From NCBI GenBank assembly GCA_016788065.1, contig JAEUTI010000030.1, positions 1-57,476 of the forward strand: 57,476 nt of DNA, given 5' to 3'. The DNA is from Bacteroidia bacterium. Lineage in GTDB: Bacteria > Bacteroidota > Bacteroidia > AKYH767-A > OLB10. The notes beneath the pieces were generated by a model. It saw nothing but the letters and a program-made list of their open reading frames with translations. It ran no database searches and was not told the origin of the DNA. A program made the position numbers and the translations under genes. This document shows, in pieces, positions 32,812 through 41,811 of the stretch. The stretch's first letter is position 1. Each line of letters starts with the position of its first letter.

Positions 32812-33423
32812 TTAGTATAAATCTAGAACTGTTCGTACAAAAAGCAGTACCTTATTTTTTAAAGTTTCAGATTCCTCAAAAGGAATTTGAATAGCTGCTT
32901 TCAGAAAAGTTTGCCTGCTTTCATTGGTAAATTTTGTTTCTTGAAGAAATTCTTCAGCGGGCACAAAATTGGGTCTTTCCAAGAAATGCTCCCACTGGTT
33001 TTCATTCGTGCAAATTAGAAGTGTCGGGAAAGTAGGTAGCAATTGAGAAATAAATTCCTTTACATTCAATTTTTCAAATCCGGCTCCGGCAATATGGAAG
33101 GTGATGGAGAAATAATTCCCCCACCAAACAAAGGTCCGGAAGGCAAAGACCTGTTCTTTTTGAAAAGTGGCAGGGTGATCGAGAATAAACCAGGGGAAGC
33201 CCAAATAATTTTCGCCACGACTTATTTTGCCTCTTTTTTGGAATGCTGACTCAGGTATTTTGTGAACATAATCAACTGCAGTTTGTTGAATATGAGACTC
33301 TATATCTCCCAGTATATCAATAATATGATCAGACAATTGACGTTTCTTAAGAAATATTTCCCGATCAGACAGGAAACGGAGATCATCGTCGTTCAGGCTT
33401 AAATTCGTATCTTTCGGGCTCAT
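32812..33423 (-). CDS. Conserved hypothetical protein
   Basis: The 203-residue cytoplasmic protein has no signal or membrane helices. Distinct blocks are GENYLGFPWFILDHPATFQK, AFRTFVWWGNYFSITFHIAGAGFEKLN and the helical C-terminus (ALL residues ~150-203). It reads as a folded, unnamed Bacteroidota protein, possibly an alpha/beta fold. It is divergent from the LptF/LptG gene by 70 bp. Confidence 0.6.
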   Translation of the reverse strand: MSPKDTNLSLNDDDLRFLSDREIFLKKRQLSDHIIDILGDIESHIQQTAVDYVHKIPESAFQKRGKISRGENYLGFPWFILDHPATFQKEQVFAFRTFVWWGNYFSITFHIAGAGFEKLNVKEFISQLLPTFPTLLICTNENQWEHFLERPNFVPAEEFLQETKFTNESRQTFLKAAIQIPFEESETLKNKVLLFVRTVLDLY

Positions 33424-33493
33424 AATTCATGGTAAAGATAGTGCTCTGTTCAGTATCTGCCAATCACAACCAAAAAGAGGAATCCGACATCAA

Positions 33494-34903
33494 GTGAAAA
33501 AGCTTTACAAACTGGTTTTTGTCTCCTTCCTGGCTCCCTTTGCTGCTACATTTTTTGTAGTCTTGTTTGTTCTGTTAATGCAGTTTTTATGGAAGTATAT
33601 TGATGATCTGGTTGGAAAAGGTCTTGAGTGGTATGTCATCGGAGAGTTGCTGTTTTATGCTTCTGCAACATTAGTACCTCTTGCTTTGCCCCTGGCCATT
33701 CTGGTATCTTCCATTATGACTCTTGGAAACCTTGCCGAGCATTATGAACTGGTAGCTGCCAAATCGGCCGGAATTCCGCTACAGAAAATATTGCGTCCGC
33801 TGCTTGGTGCTGCTTTGGCCATCAGTATCCTGGCATTTTATTTTTCCAATTATATGTTGCCCTACACCAATTTAAAAATGGGCTCGCTTTTGTATGATGT
33901 AAGACAGCAAAAACCTGCATTGTACATCAGAGAAGGCATCTTCTATAATGGTATTGATGGTTATTCTATTAAGATCGGGAAAAAGGAATCAGACAACCAA
34001 ACATTGCATAATGTAATGATCTATGATCATACCGCTCAAAAAGGAAACACGAAAGTTGTAGTTGCTGAAAAAGGGAAAATGGCGATGTCGGATGATGAAA
34101 AATATCTGATAGTTACCTTGTTCAATGGTAACAGCTATGAAGAGCAGAAGGAGGGGAGGCCTGGTGAAAGGAATAAAAATCCATTGTTAAGAAATCAGTT
34201 TAAGACCTATAAAATCAGTTTTGACTTATCTACCTTCAAACTTAACCGTACGAATGAAGATCTTTTCAAAGATAATTACCAGATGTTAAATCTGGACCAG
34301 TTAGAAACAGCACTCGACAGTTTTGAGGTACAACTATCAGGTCGGAAAAGTGAAATGCAAAAAACGGTTTCTTCCTATTACATGACATTTCGTGACAGCC
34401 TTCTAAAGTCCCCGGCATCTAATGAAACCAATTTCAACCGGCTCGATACACTGATTTCAGATCCGGTTTATGAAAGTGCGCTGGGTCAAGCAAGAAATGT
34501 CAAAGCTTATCTGACAAGCACTGCTGATGAAATGGATGCCAGAGAGAAACTGCAAGCACGTTTTGCTATTGAATGGCATCGAAAATACACCTTGTCGATA
34601 GCCTGTTTTATATTGTTTCTCATTGGTGCTCCTTTAGGTGCTATTATCAGAAAAGGAGGAATAGGGATGCCTGTTGTGGTTTCGGTGATGTTTTTCCTGG
34701 TATTTCATGTGATGTCGATTATGGGCGAAAAATTTGCCCGTGAAGGTGTTATAGAACCCAGAGTAGGGATGTGGATTGCTCCGGCAGTACTTCTTCCTGT
34801 AGGATTGTTTTTACTCTACAAGGCTACCCGCGATTCAGCATTGTTTGATATTGAATTATACGCCCGCTTTTTCAAAAAACTGATTCCTTCACGCAAGAAA
34901 TGA
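33494..34903 (+). CDS. LptF/LptG family permease
   Basis: The 469-residue protein uses a GTG start at 33494 (coded as MKKLYKLVFVSFLAPFAATFF). The first Met after it is residue ~29, too late for the family. It has three N-terminal transmembrane helices (to ~residue 120), a periplasmic domain, and three helices at the C-terminus (FILFLIGAPLGAIIRKGGIGMPVVVSV). This is the LPS-export permease (LptF or LptG) that works with LptB ATPase to pull LPS from the inner membrane. The overlap (ATGA) with the glycosyltransferase gene places it in an envelope operon. Confidence 0.9.
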   Translation: MKKLYKLVFVSFLAPFAATFFVVLFVLLMQFLWKYIDDLVGKGLEWYVIGELLFYASATLVPLALPLAILVSSIMTLGNLAEHYELVAAKSAGIPLQKILRPLLGAALAISILAFYFSNYMLPYTNLKMGSLLYDVRQQKPALYIREGIFYNGIDGYSIKIGKKESDNQTLHNVMIYDHTAQKGNTKVVVAEKGKMAMSDDEKYLIVTLFNGNSYEEQKEGRPGERNKNPLLRNQFKTYKISFDLSTFKLNRTNEDLFKDNYQMLNLDQLETALDSFEVQLSGRKSEMQKTVSSYYMTFRDSLLKSPASNETNFNRLDTLISDPVYESALGQARNVKAYLTSTADEMDAREKLQARFAIEWHRKYTLSIACFILFLIGAPLGAIIRKGGIGMPVVVSVMFFLVFHVMSIMGEKFAREGVIEPRVGMWIAPAVLLPVGLFLLYKATRDSALFDIELYARFFKKLIPSRKK

Positions 34904-36108
34904 AAATTCTTCAACTTTGTCTGAGAATACCGTTTCCTCCTGCTGATGGCGGCACCATTGCCATGTATAATATGGCCCGTGCACTCGACAAAACCGGAGC
35001 ATCAGTTACCATGTTGTCGTTTAATACCCGCAAACATTTTGTTGCTCCTGAAAAATTACCATCGGAAATAAGAGAAAAATTCAGCGTACAGGGCGTGTTT
35101 CTGGATGCAACAGTAAAAACTATCCCTGCCATTCTTAATTTCTTTAACAATAAATCCTATAACATTTCCCGGTTCGATACTCCTGCATTTCACCATGCTT
35201 TGGAGGTTCTGCTTCAACAGGAAAAATTTGATGTGGTTCAGATGGAAAGTCTGTTCATGACCCCATATTTGAAAACGATCAGAAAACATTCAAAAGCAAA
35301 GGTTGTGCTGAGAGCACACAATGTGGAATACATGATTTGGCAACGTCTTGCATCAGCAGCAGGAAATCCTTTTAAAAAATGGTATCTGAATTTCCTTGCC
35401 GGCAGACTTAAAACCTATGAAAACGCTATCCTGAATGAGCTCGATGCTATCATTGTATTAACTGAAGATGATCGTAAACTATTTGAAGCTTCTGGTGCTC
35501 GGGTTCCGATGCTGGTTTCTCCAATAGGCCTCGACACTGAGCAATATGAAGTGGCCAACCATACATCCCGGGAACTTCAGTTTTTTCATTTGGGATCAAT
35601 GGATTGGTTGCCTAATATTGAAGCTGTAAACTGGTTTCTGGAGCATTGCTTTCCGGTTATCAAAAAGGAATTCCCAAAAGCAATATTCCATTTCGCCGGA
35701 AAAAGTATGCCAGATGCAATCTTTAAGCAGGCCTCTGATCAATTGAAAGTTTATGGAAGAATAGATGATGCCCGAACTTTTATGTCAGATAAATCGGTCA
35801 TGCTGGTTCCTCTTTTATCGGGGGGTGGTATGCGTGTGAAAATCATTGAAGGATTGGCTATGGGGAAGACAATTATTTCCACTTCAATTGGAGCTGAAGG
35901 AATTAAATATACTGAAAATGTAAATATGCTTATCGGTAATACACCGGAAGAGTTTATTGCCCGTATCAGAGAGTGCATAGCTAATCCAGCAAGAGCCCAT
36001 GACATTGGCAAAGCGGCAAGAGATCTGGCTGTAACTAAATATGAAAATTCAGTGCTTGGTAAAGAGGTGATTTCATTTTTTAATCATACCATTTTAAAGG
36101 AAAATTGA
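34900..36108 (+). CDS. GT4-family glycosyltransferase 1
   Basis: The 402-residue protein is a GT-B fold with the N-terminal donor-acceptor region LRIPFPPADGGTIAMYNMARAL, and the C-terminal nucleotide-sugar domain with PNIEAVNWFLEHCFPVIKKEF, VPLLSGGGMRVKIIEGLAMGK and the family acidic signature near GAEGIKYTEN. It uses an ATGA overlap with the LptF/LptG gene. It is likely to add a sugar to LPS or a surface polysaccharide; donor and acceptor are unknown. Confidence 0.88.
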   Translation: MKILQLCLRIPFPPADGGTIAMYNMARALDKTGASVTMLSFNTRKHFVAPEKLPSEIREKFSVQGVFLDATVKTIPAILNFFNNKSYNISRFDTPAFHHALEVLLQQEKFDVVQMESLFMTPYLKTIRKHSKAKVVLRAHNVEYMIWQRLASAAGNPFKKWYLNFLAGRLKTYENAILNELDAIIVLTEDDRKLFEASGARVPMLVSPIGLDTEQYEVANHTSRELQFFHLGSMDWLPNIEAVNWFLEHCFPVIKKEFPKAIFHFAGKSMPDAIFKQASDQLKVYGRIDDARTFMSDKSVMLVPLLSGGGMRVKIIEGLAMGKTIISTSIGAEGIKYTENVNMLIGNTPEEFIARIRECIANPARAHDIGKAARDLAVTKYENSVLGKEVISFFNHTILKEN

Positions 36109-36120
36109 ATTGCATTCTCT

Positions 36121-37293
36121 ATGAAAATTGTAATGATAGTTTCCCGTTTTCCTTACCCTTTAGAAAAAGGGGATAAGCTTCGTGCTTTTCAACATCTTTC
36201 CTACTTAAAGCAGGCTGGTCACGAAGTGCATTTGATTGCGCTTACTGATGAAGCAATCAGTGAACAATCGAAAGCAAAAATAGAATCGTTTTGTGCTACA
36301 GTTCACATTATAAAATTATCATTCCTAAACCGGTTGATGAACCTGACATTTTCTTTTTTCAGAGGATTGCCTTTGCAGGTTGGTTATTTTTACAGTAAAA
36401 GAATCCACAAATTAGTTGATCAAACAATTCGGGAAATTAAGCCCGAATTAATTTATTGCCAGTTAATCCGCACCGCTTTATACAAGAAGAATTTCGAAAA
36501 CATTCCCGGTATTATCGATTATATGGATGCATTTTCGATAGGAACCGCTCAGCGTTTGAAAAATGCACCCTTACTTTTAAAACCTATTTTTCAAAGAGAA
36601 CTCAACAAAGTGAAATCGTTTGAAATGGGTTCGTACAAATGGTTCAAGAGTCACCTCATAATTTCTGATCAGGATCGAAAAAATATGTCAGTTCCTGAAG
36701 CAGCTGCTTTAAGGGTAATACCTAATGGAGTTGATACTGATTTCTTTCAGCCTAAAAATATTGCAAAGACAACTGATATCACCTTTGTTGGAAATATGAA
36801 TTATCCTCCAAATGTAGATGCTTCAATTTTTTTGGTCAGGGAAATAATGCCTATCGTATGGAAAAGCAAACCGGATGCAACCGTGCAATTGGCAGGTGCT
36901 AATCCGCATGCATCAGTTATGGCACTTGCTTCTGATAAAGTAAAAGTTACTGGGTGGGTAAATGATATCAGAGACTGCTATCACATTTCACGGATATTTG
37001 TTGCTCCCATGCGAACAGGGACAGGATTGCAAAATAAATTGCTTGAAGCTATGGCCGTGCAATTACCTTGTATCACGACAACCATAAGTTTTACTCCGCT
37101 ACATGCCGAAGCAACAAAGGATATTTTGGTTGGAAATACGAAAGAAGAAATCGCCGGTCACATTCTTTATCTTCTTCAAAATCCGGATAAAGCAGAATTA
37201 ATTGCAAAGTCGGGTTTCGATTTTGTCACGGGAACATATTCAATCAGGCATTCACATCAGATTTTAGAGACAGTGTTTACCAAAACAGTCTAA
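36121..37293 (+). CDS. GT4-family glycosyltransferase 2 (TIGR03087-like)
   Basis: The 390-residue protein begins MKIVMIVSRFPYPLEKGDKL, followed by HEVHLIALTD and an N-terminal acceptor region; the C-terminal domain has NMNYPPNVDASIFLVREIMP, VTGWVNDIRDCYHIS and APMRTGTGLQNKLLEAMA. It is a sibling of the preceding gene, 12 bp downstream. The pair plausibly builds a short glycan on lipid A core or surface polymer. A terminator hairpin follows immediately. Confidence 0.88.
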   Translation: MKIVMIVSRFPYPLEKGDKLRAFQHLSYLKQAGHEVHLIALTDEAISEQSKAKIESFCATVHIIKLSFLNRLMNLTFSFFRGLPLQVGYFYSKRIHKLVDQTIREIKPELIYCQLIRTALYKKNFENIPGIIDYMDAFSIGTAQRLKNAPLLLKPIFQRELNKVKSFEMGSYKWFKSHLIISDQDRKNMSVPEAAALRVIPNGVDTDFFQPKNIAKTTDITFVGNMNYPPNVDASIFLVREIMPIVWKSKPDATVQLAGANPHASVMALASDKVKVTGWVNDIRDCYHISRIFVAPMRTGTGLQNKLLEAMAVQLPCITTTISFTPLHAEATKDILVGNTKEEIAGHILYLLQNPDKAELIAKSGFDFVTGTYSIRHSHQILETVFTKTV

Positions 37294-37302
37294 AATAAGA
37301 AT

Positions 37303-37340
37303 GCCGCAACCTTACGGGATTGCGGCTTATTCTTGCTTTT
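37303..37340 (+). terminator. Terminator after the glycosyltransferase pair
   Basis: GCCGCAA (37303-37309) pairs with TTGCGGC (37320-37326), with the inner CCTTACGGGA, followed by TTATTCTTGCTTTTTT. It is the first of the four hairpins described in the region below. Confidence 0.75.
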
Positions 37341-37355
37341 TTCTCAGATGGACTG

Positions 37356-37548
37356 CGAGCCTTACGGGGCTGGCTTTCACCTGACAATCAACCTATACTA
37401 ACCAAAACCAAATCATATCTTCTAACGCTGTTCCGGATGGAAGGTTTCAGATGCCGGGCAGCCTTACGGGGCTGCCCTTAACCTGACAATCAACCTAACT
37501 AACCAAAAACCATATCTATCACCTTTTGGTAGGCCTTATGGGGCCTGC
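37356..37548. repeat. Array of TTACGG-loop hairpins with a repeated linker
   Basis: Hairpins: AGCC-TTACGG-GGCT (37358-37371, extendable), GGGCAGCC-TTACGG-GGCTGCCC (37456-37477, perfect 8-bp stem), and GTAGGCC-TTATGG-GGCCTGC (37529-37548). The linker ACCTGACAATCAACCTA recurs at 37379 and 37481, followed in both by ACTAACCAAAA. The rest of the 600-bp gap (37549-37856) shows no gene or strong structure. Confidence 0.65.
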
Positions 37549-37834
37549 TTGGCTATCTTTTTAAAATGTCATCGTTTGACACTACTATTTTAACATCATT
37601 TGACAGGGTAAGATTGTTTGTTTTGCCAGTCTTATTGCATTTGTAAGAAAAGGTCCATTTGGCACGAATTAAATGTTGTATGCTGCTGAATGATGCAATT
37701 AAGTATTGGATTCTCAGCTCATTCTTTGAACAATCACTAACAGAATTCTGTTAAAGGATTTGTAAGTAATCTAAATAAAGTGAGGTTTTCGAAGCAAAAA
37801 TGTCGGGTTTGTATCTCCGAATAAAGGGATCCGG

Positions 37835-37864
37835 GTTGGAATCAGGGAATTCTGCCTAAATTTG
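37835..37864 (+). promoter_or_regulatory. Putative promoter of ribBA
   Basis: TTG (37836-37838), an 18-nt spacer, then TAAATTTG (37857-37864) fits the Bacteroidota -33/-7 pattern; the ATG of ribBA lies 30 bp downstream. No FMN riboswitch-like sequence is seen. Confidence 0.5.
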
Positions 37865-37893
37865 CAGACTTAACCACTTGAAATCATTCCAAA

Positions 37894-39123
37894 ATGAGCG
37901 CTTTTGAAGCCACCAAATTGAATACAATAGAGGAAGCACTGGAAGATATCCGCCAGGGTAAAGTCATCATTGTTGTTGATGATGCCGACCGGGAAAACGA
38001 AGGCGACTTTATAACTGCTGCCAGAAATGCGACACCCGAAGTGGTGAATTTTATGGCAACCCATGGCCGCGGACTAATTTGTGCCTCTTTGACTGTTGAA
38101 CGTTGTGAGGAATTACGATTGGATATGATGGTAGCCAATAACACTTCTTCCAATGAAACGCCTTTTACAATTTCAGTTGATTTACTCGGACATGGCTGTA
38201 CCACAGGGATTTCCGCCAGCGATCGCTCTAAAACAATTCTTTCTCTGATTGACCCAAACACCAGACCGGAAGACTTAGGTCGTCCGGGACATATTTTCCC
38301 TTTAAAAGCAAAAAATGGTGGTGTCCTGAGAAGAGCAGGGCATACAGAAGCAACTATTGATCTTGCTAAACTTGCCGGTTTTGAGCCGGCCGGAGTATTG
38401 GTTGAAATAATGAATGAAGATGGAACTATGGCCCGTTTGCCGGATCTGTTTTCAATTGCTAAGAAATTTAACCTGAAGATTATTTCAATTGAAGACCTGA
38501 TTTCATATCGTCTCAAAACTGAAAGTCTGATCGAGCGACAAGTAGACATAAAGCTTCCTACTGAATATGGCGATTTTAATCTTGCCGCCTTCAAACAACT
38601 GACCAACGATCAAAACCACCTTGTTATATATAAAGGCACCTGGGAAAAGGATGAACCGGTGTTGGTTCGTGTTCACAGCTCGTGTGTTACAGGTGACATT
38701 TTTGGTTCTTGCCGCTGTGATTGCGGTCCGCAGCTACATAAAGCCATGGAAATGGTTGAAGCTGCTGGCAAAGGATTAATTGTATATATGAATCAGGAAG
38801 GCCGTGGAATCGGTCTGCTGAATAAGCTGAAGGCTTATAAACTTCAGGAAATGGGCCGCGATACCGTGGAAGCCAACCTGGAATTAGGATTTCAAATGGA
38901 TGAACGTGATTATGGAGTAGGAGCACAGATCCTCCGAAATATGGGTGTGACTAAAATGAGATTGCTTACCAATAATCCAACTAAGCGTGCAGGATTGATC
39001 GGATATGGTCTTGAAATAGTTGAAAATTTGCCATTGGAAATTGATTCCAATGAACACAACAAAAATTATCTTGAAACGAAAAGAGATAAAATGGGACATA
39101 CTATTAAGCAGAACGAAAAGTAA
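37894..39123 (+). CDS. ribBA: Bifunctional DHBP synthase / GTP cyclohydrolase II (RibBA)
   Basis: The 409-residue protein fuses two riboflavin-pathway enzymes. The DHBP synthase domain (1-~205) has [15 protein letters not shown] and [16 protein letters not shown]; the GTP cyclohydrolase II domain (~206-405) has [18 protein letters not shown] with zinc ligands at Cys264, Cys275 and Cys277 and [13 protein letters not shown]. It supplies both precursors (DHBP and the pyrimidine) for FMN/FAD. It is followed by a hairpin terminator. Its own promoter is likely, with no sign of an FMN riboswitch. Confidence 0.97.
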   Translation: MSAFEATKLNTIEEALEDIRQGKVIIVVDDADRENEGDFITAARNATPEVVNFMATHGRGLICASLTVERCEELRLDMMVANNTSSNETPFTISVDLLGHGCTTGISASDRSKTILSLIDPNTRPEDLGRPGHIFPLKAKNGGVLRRAGHTEATIDLAKLAGFEPAGVLVEIMNEDGTMARLPDLFSIAKKFNLKIISIEDLISYRLKTESLIERQVDIKLPTEYGDFNLAAFKQLTNDQNHLVIYKGTWEKDEPVLVRVHSSCVTGDIFGSCRCDCGPQLHKAMEMVEAAGKGLIVYMNQEGRGIGLLNKLKAYKLQEMGRDTVEANLELGFQMDERDYGVGAQILRNMGVTKMRLLTNNPTKRAGLIGYGLEIVENLPLEIDSNEHNKNYLETKRDKMGHTIKQNEK

Positions 39124-39140
39124 TGCTCCGAATACAATTA

Positions 39141-39173
39141 AAAAAAGCTGTTTCAACCGAAACAGATTTTTTT
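39141..39173. terminator. Terminator after ribBA (bidirectional type)
   Basis: CTGTTTC-AACC-GAAACAG flanked by A6 and T7 runs, between ribBA and the convergent redoxin-type gene. Confidence 0.88.
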
Positions 39174-39194
39174 GTTTATTGATTACTTAGGAAA

Positions 39195-39800
39195 TCAGCT
39201 TTTCCATTTAATGGTGCATCCAATTGCCTTTGTGAAATTAGTGGTCACTTTTTTACCTGCAAGAATCTCATCAAGTGCTTGTTCTACATATCGCGTTTGT
39301 ACATTTTCGGGTTCATAGGTATTGTCATCAATTGCACCGATATAAGCTACATTATAGGCATTGTCTTCTCTTGTGAGAACAAATACATGAGGTGTTCTGA
39401 CAGCACCGTAAACAGAAGCTACTTTCTGATCAACATCATAGATGTATGGAAAAGGAAATTTCTTTTCGGCTGCCCTAACCACCATTGCATCAAAGCTATC
39501 GTCGGGTGATTTAACAGGGTCATTAGGATTAATGGCTACTACCGGATATCCTTGCGCAGCATATTTATTATGAAGAGCTATAATGCGGTCTTCGTAAGCA
39601 ACACTAAACGGACAATGGTTGCAGGTAAAAATCACAATAGCTCCCTTGGTATTTTTTAGTCCGGCAAGCGAAACCATTTTGCCATCAACATTTTTCAGAT
39701 TAAAGTCGGAAGCTTTATCGCCAACCTTGAATCCTGTTTCAGATGGAGCAGCAGCAATAAACAGGAATAATATTGCAGGAAGGATAAGAAGTTTTTTCAT
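39195..39800 (-). CDS. Secreted redoxin / thioredoxin-family protein
   Basis: The 201-residue protein has a signal peptide (MKKLLILPAILFLFIAAAPS) and an AhpC/TSA-redoxin fold with the active-site CNHCPFSVAYEDR (CxxC), followed by YPVVAINPNDP, FPFPYIYDVDQKVASVYGAVRTPHVF. It matches the secreted 'thioredoxin family / redoxin' type with a Cys-x-x-Cys-Pro-style motif, common in Bacteroidota. It likely acts in envelope redox or peroxide detoxification. It ends a minus-strand cluster with the TlpA-like gene 4 bp upstream. Confidence 0.85.
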   Translation of the reverse strand: MKKLLILPAILFLFIAAAPSETGFKVGDKASDFNLKNVDGKMVSLAGLKNTKGAIVIFTCNHCPFSVAYEDRIIALHNKYAAQGYPVVAINPNDPVKSPDDSFDAMVVRAAEKKFPFPYIYDVDQKVASVYGAVRTPHVFVLTREDNAYNVAYIGAIDDNTYEPENVQTRYVEQALDEILAGKKVTTNFTKAIGCTIKWKS

Positions 39801-39804
39801 GATA

Positions 39805-40296
39805 TCATTTTATTAAGGGTTTCACAATTTCATTCAATTCTGTAAAGATAAACTCTTTTTCGAAGAAAAGGGGAGTTGCAGTATTGCCACCAACTATCAA
39901 GGTAGCAGGAATAGCGCCACTCCATTCAGGATTCACCTTATCGATCCAGCTATTGTAATTGGGTTCATCCAATACAACCACTTGCGACTGAATATTTTTA
40001 TCTTTTACAAAGGGTTTTATTCTGCTTTCCAATTGCTTTTTGAAATCTAGGCTAATCAAAATAACTTTCAGTTTGGCAGATTTATTTTCTGCAGCCAAAC
40101 GATCGAAATATGGCAGTTCTTTCACGCAGGGGGCACACCAGGTTGCCCAAAAATTAATCACATAAAGTGTATCACTTTTTTGGTTCATTAAATTTTCAAT
40201 GTAATCCCATTTAACAATCTCAACTGATTGAGCATTTGTTTGAAAATCGAAACATGCAATGAATGCTAAAAGACAAATTGTAATTTTAATTTTCAT
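39805..40296 (-). CDS. TlpA-like periplasmic thioredoxin
   Basis: The ATG at 40296 (MKIKITICLLAFIACFDFQTNAQ) gives a clear signal peptide; the upstream in-frame ATG at 40389 would add 31 residues with no family match. The 163-residue protein has the TlpA/ResA motif FWATWCAPCVKELPYFDRL (WCAPC redox pair), followed by a short alpha/beta fold. It probably reduces disulfides in the periplasm, for example for cytochrome c maturation, fitting the c-type peroxidase in this window, or acts on secreted proteins. It lies 4 bp before the redoxin gene, in the same operon. Confidence 0.87.
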   Translation of the reverse strand: MKIKITICLLAFIACFDFQTNAQSVEIVKWDYIENLMNQKSDTLYVINFWATWCAPCVKELPYFDRLAAENKSAKLKVILISLDFKKQLESRIKPFVKDKNIQSQVVVLDEPNYNSWIDKVNPEWSGAIPATLIVGGNTATPLFFEKEFIFTELNEIVKPLIK

Positions 40297-40315
40297 ATTT
40301 AAAATACCTATGATT

Positions 40316-40738
40316 TTATTGTTTTTTACCAAGGACAAAATGGTGACTGGAAATGATAAACTTTTTAGACAGATAAAAACGATGTGCATCGAATCGCATC
40401 ACACCGGAATCGAGGTGAATTTGATCGATTTTATTCTGATTTGCATAAGCAATTATCCAGTCCATAATCATTCCTGCATATCCATTTTTGCGGTAGTCCG
40501 GAAGCGTATTTAAATCATCGATATAAATATAATTCCCACGATGCAATTTGTATCCAGACCAAAAGCCTGCCACAGAGACTGCTTTGCCATCCCTTTCAAT
40601 AAAAACTACTTTAAAACCGTCATTAATCATGGATTTTAAAATTGCCGGATATGCTGCAGCTTCAATATGTGGTCTGAGATCCAGAAATGCTTCCCTGCAT
40701 TTAAAGATGTCTTCGTCAGATGTAATTTCTTTTACCAT
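40316..40738 (-). CDS. GNAT family N-acetyltransferase
   Basis: The 140-residue protein has GNAT motifs: the start of the beta-bulge region VVFIERDGKAVSVAGFWSG, the acetyl-CoA pyrophosphate loop LPDYRKNGYAGMIMDW (R/Q-x-x-G-x-A), and a C-terminal fold with IHLDSGVMRFDAHRFYLSKKF. It acetylates an unknown amine using acetyl-CoA. It sits between YdjM-like and TlpA-like genes on the minus strand, with 1-bp and 19-bp gaps. Confidence 0.88.
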   Translation of the reverse strand: MVKEITSDEDIFKCREAFLDLRPHIEAAAYPAILKSMINDGFKVVFIERDGKAVSVAGFWSGYKLHRGNYIYIDDLNTLPDYRKNGYAGMIMDWIIAYANQNKIDQIHLDSGVMRFDAHRFYLSKKFIISSHHFVLGKKQ

Positions 40739-40739
40739 A

Positions 40740-41279
40740 TCAGTGAGTTCTTTTTATTAGTAACCGGCATGCAACAATTAATATTGCGCAGGGAATCCAA
40801 ATGTACTTAATTTCACATTTAATTACAGCCATTCCCCAACTGCTGAAGAAATTTTCAAATCCTATAGGACTAACCAATACCGGCCTGTAGGGAAGAAAAA
40901 ATCTTTGATCGCTGAAAGGAATAAAAAAGCCTACTCCTAATCCCCCTGTAGTCATGGCATCCAATATCCCATGAGAAACGGTTGAGATAAATAAAAACAG
41001 GTTTACAGTTGCAAAAGCTTTAATATCATAACGCTGTTTTCGTTGAAATAACATCGTTATGATAAATGAAATTGCAAGGGCAAACAGAAAAGAGTGGGTG
41101 ATTCCTCTGTGACCTAATGGGCTTTCATAGGGAATTCCTAATCCGAATGTAATTACATCCGCATCAGGAAGCATAGATAAAATCATTCCGGCAATCAGCA
41201 CCTGTGTGGTTATGATTTTTGAAGGAATCACTTTCCCGGCTGTTAATGCCACAACTGCATGTGAAATAATGGTTGCCAT
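40740..41279 (-). CDS. YdjM-family membrane protein (metal-dependent hydrolase-like)
   Basis: The 179-residue protein has about four transmembrane helices and the conserved motifs MATIISHAVVAL, LPDADVITFGLGI, SPLGHRGITHSFLF and VSHGILDAMTTGG. Conserved His and Asp residues could bind a metal; the family (DUF457/YdjM, LexA-regulated in E. coli) is annotated as a membrane-bound hydrolase without a known substrate. It probably shares a transcript with the GNAT gene directly downstream (1-bp gap). Confidence 0.87.
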   Translation of the reverse strand: MATIISHAVVALTAGKVIPSKIITTQVLIAGMILSMLPDADVITFGLGIPYESPLGHRGITHSFLFALAISFIITMLFQRKQRYDIKAFATVNLFLFISTVSHGILDAMTTGGLGVGFFIPFSDQRFFLPYRPVLVSPIGFENFFSSWGMAVIKCEIKYIWIPCAILIVACRLLIKRTH

Positions 41280-41328
41280 ATAATTTCAAAATTAACAATA
41301 TTGCCCGATCTGTGTTACCAACATTATC

Positions 41329-41811
41329 ATGGAAGTATTATTGTTCACTATTGCCATTTTACTGGCGCTTACCGGTCTGGCCGGATGTATAATCCCGGGT
41401 TTACCCGGACCACCCTTGAATTTCATTGCTATTTTGCTGGTTCAGTGGGCTTACCAGCCGTTTACCGCATCTTTTCTGTGGATCTGGGCTGCCGTTACAC
41501 TGGTTGTAGTTATCCTCGATTACTTCCTGCCAATTTGGGTTTCCAAAAAATTTGGTGCCACCCGTGAAGGAATTATTGGCAGCATTGTAGGTTTGATTGC
41601 AGGAATGATTTTCCCACCAATTGGAATGATTGCAGGACTAATTGTTGGTGCTATCCTGGGAGATATGGTTGCCGGAAAATCATTTCAGGATGCCGCAAAA
41701 TCTGGGCTGGGAAATGCAGTAGGCACCCTTTTCTCCATCGGATTTAAACTGATAGTTTCGGGTATGCTTACCTGGTATGCCTGCTCCAGAATTGTGATGT
41801 ATTACCTGTAA
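41329..41811 (+). CDS. DUF456 membrane protein
   Basis: The 160-residue protein has about four transmembrane helices with the glycine-rich, small-residue pattern of DUF456 (GLAGCIIPGLPGPPLNF, FGATREGIIGSIVGLIAGMIFPPIG, AGLIVGAILGDMVAGK). It is a widespread small inner-membrane protein without a known activity. The end overlaps the anti-parallel pabA/trpG gene by 10 bp at their stops. Confidence 0.88.
   Translation: MEVLLFTIAILLALTGLAGCIIPGLPGPPLNFIAILLVQWAYQPFTASFLWIWAAVTLVVVILDYFLPIWVSKKFGATREGIIGSIVGLIAGMIFPPIGMIAGLIVGAILGDMVAGKSFQDAAKSGLGNAVGTLFSIGFKLIVSGMLTWYACSRIVMYYL

Noticed and set aside
37549..37893. FMN riboswitch upstream of ribBA
   Set aside because: The conserved FMN (RFN) core motifs are not visible in the leader, and the TTACGG hairpins lie over 300 bp upstream with a different structure.
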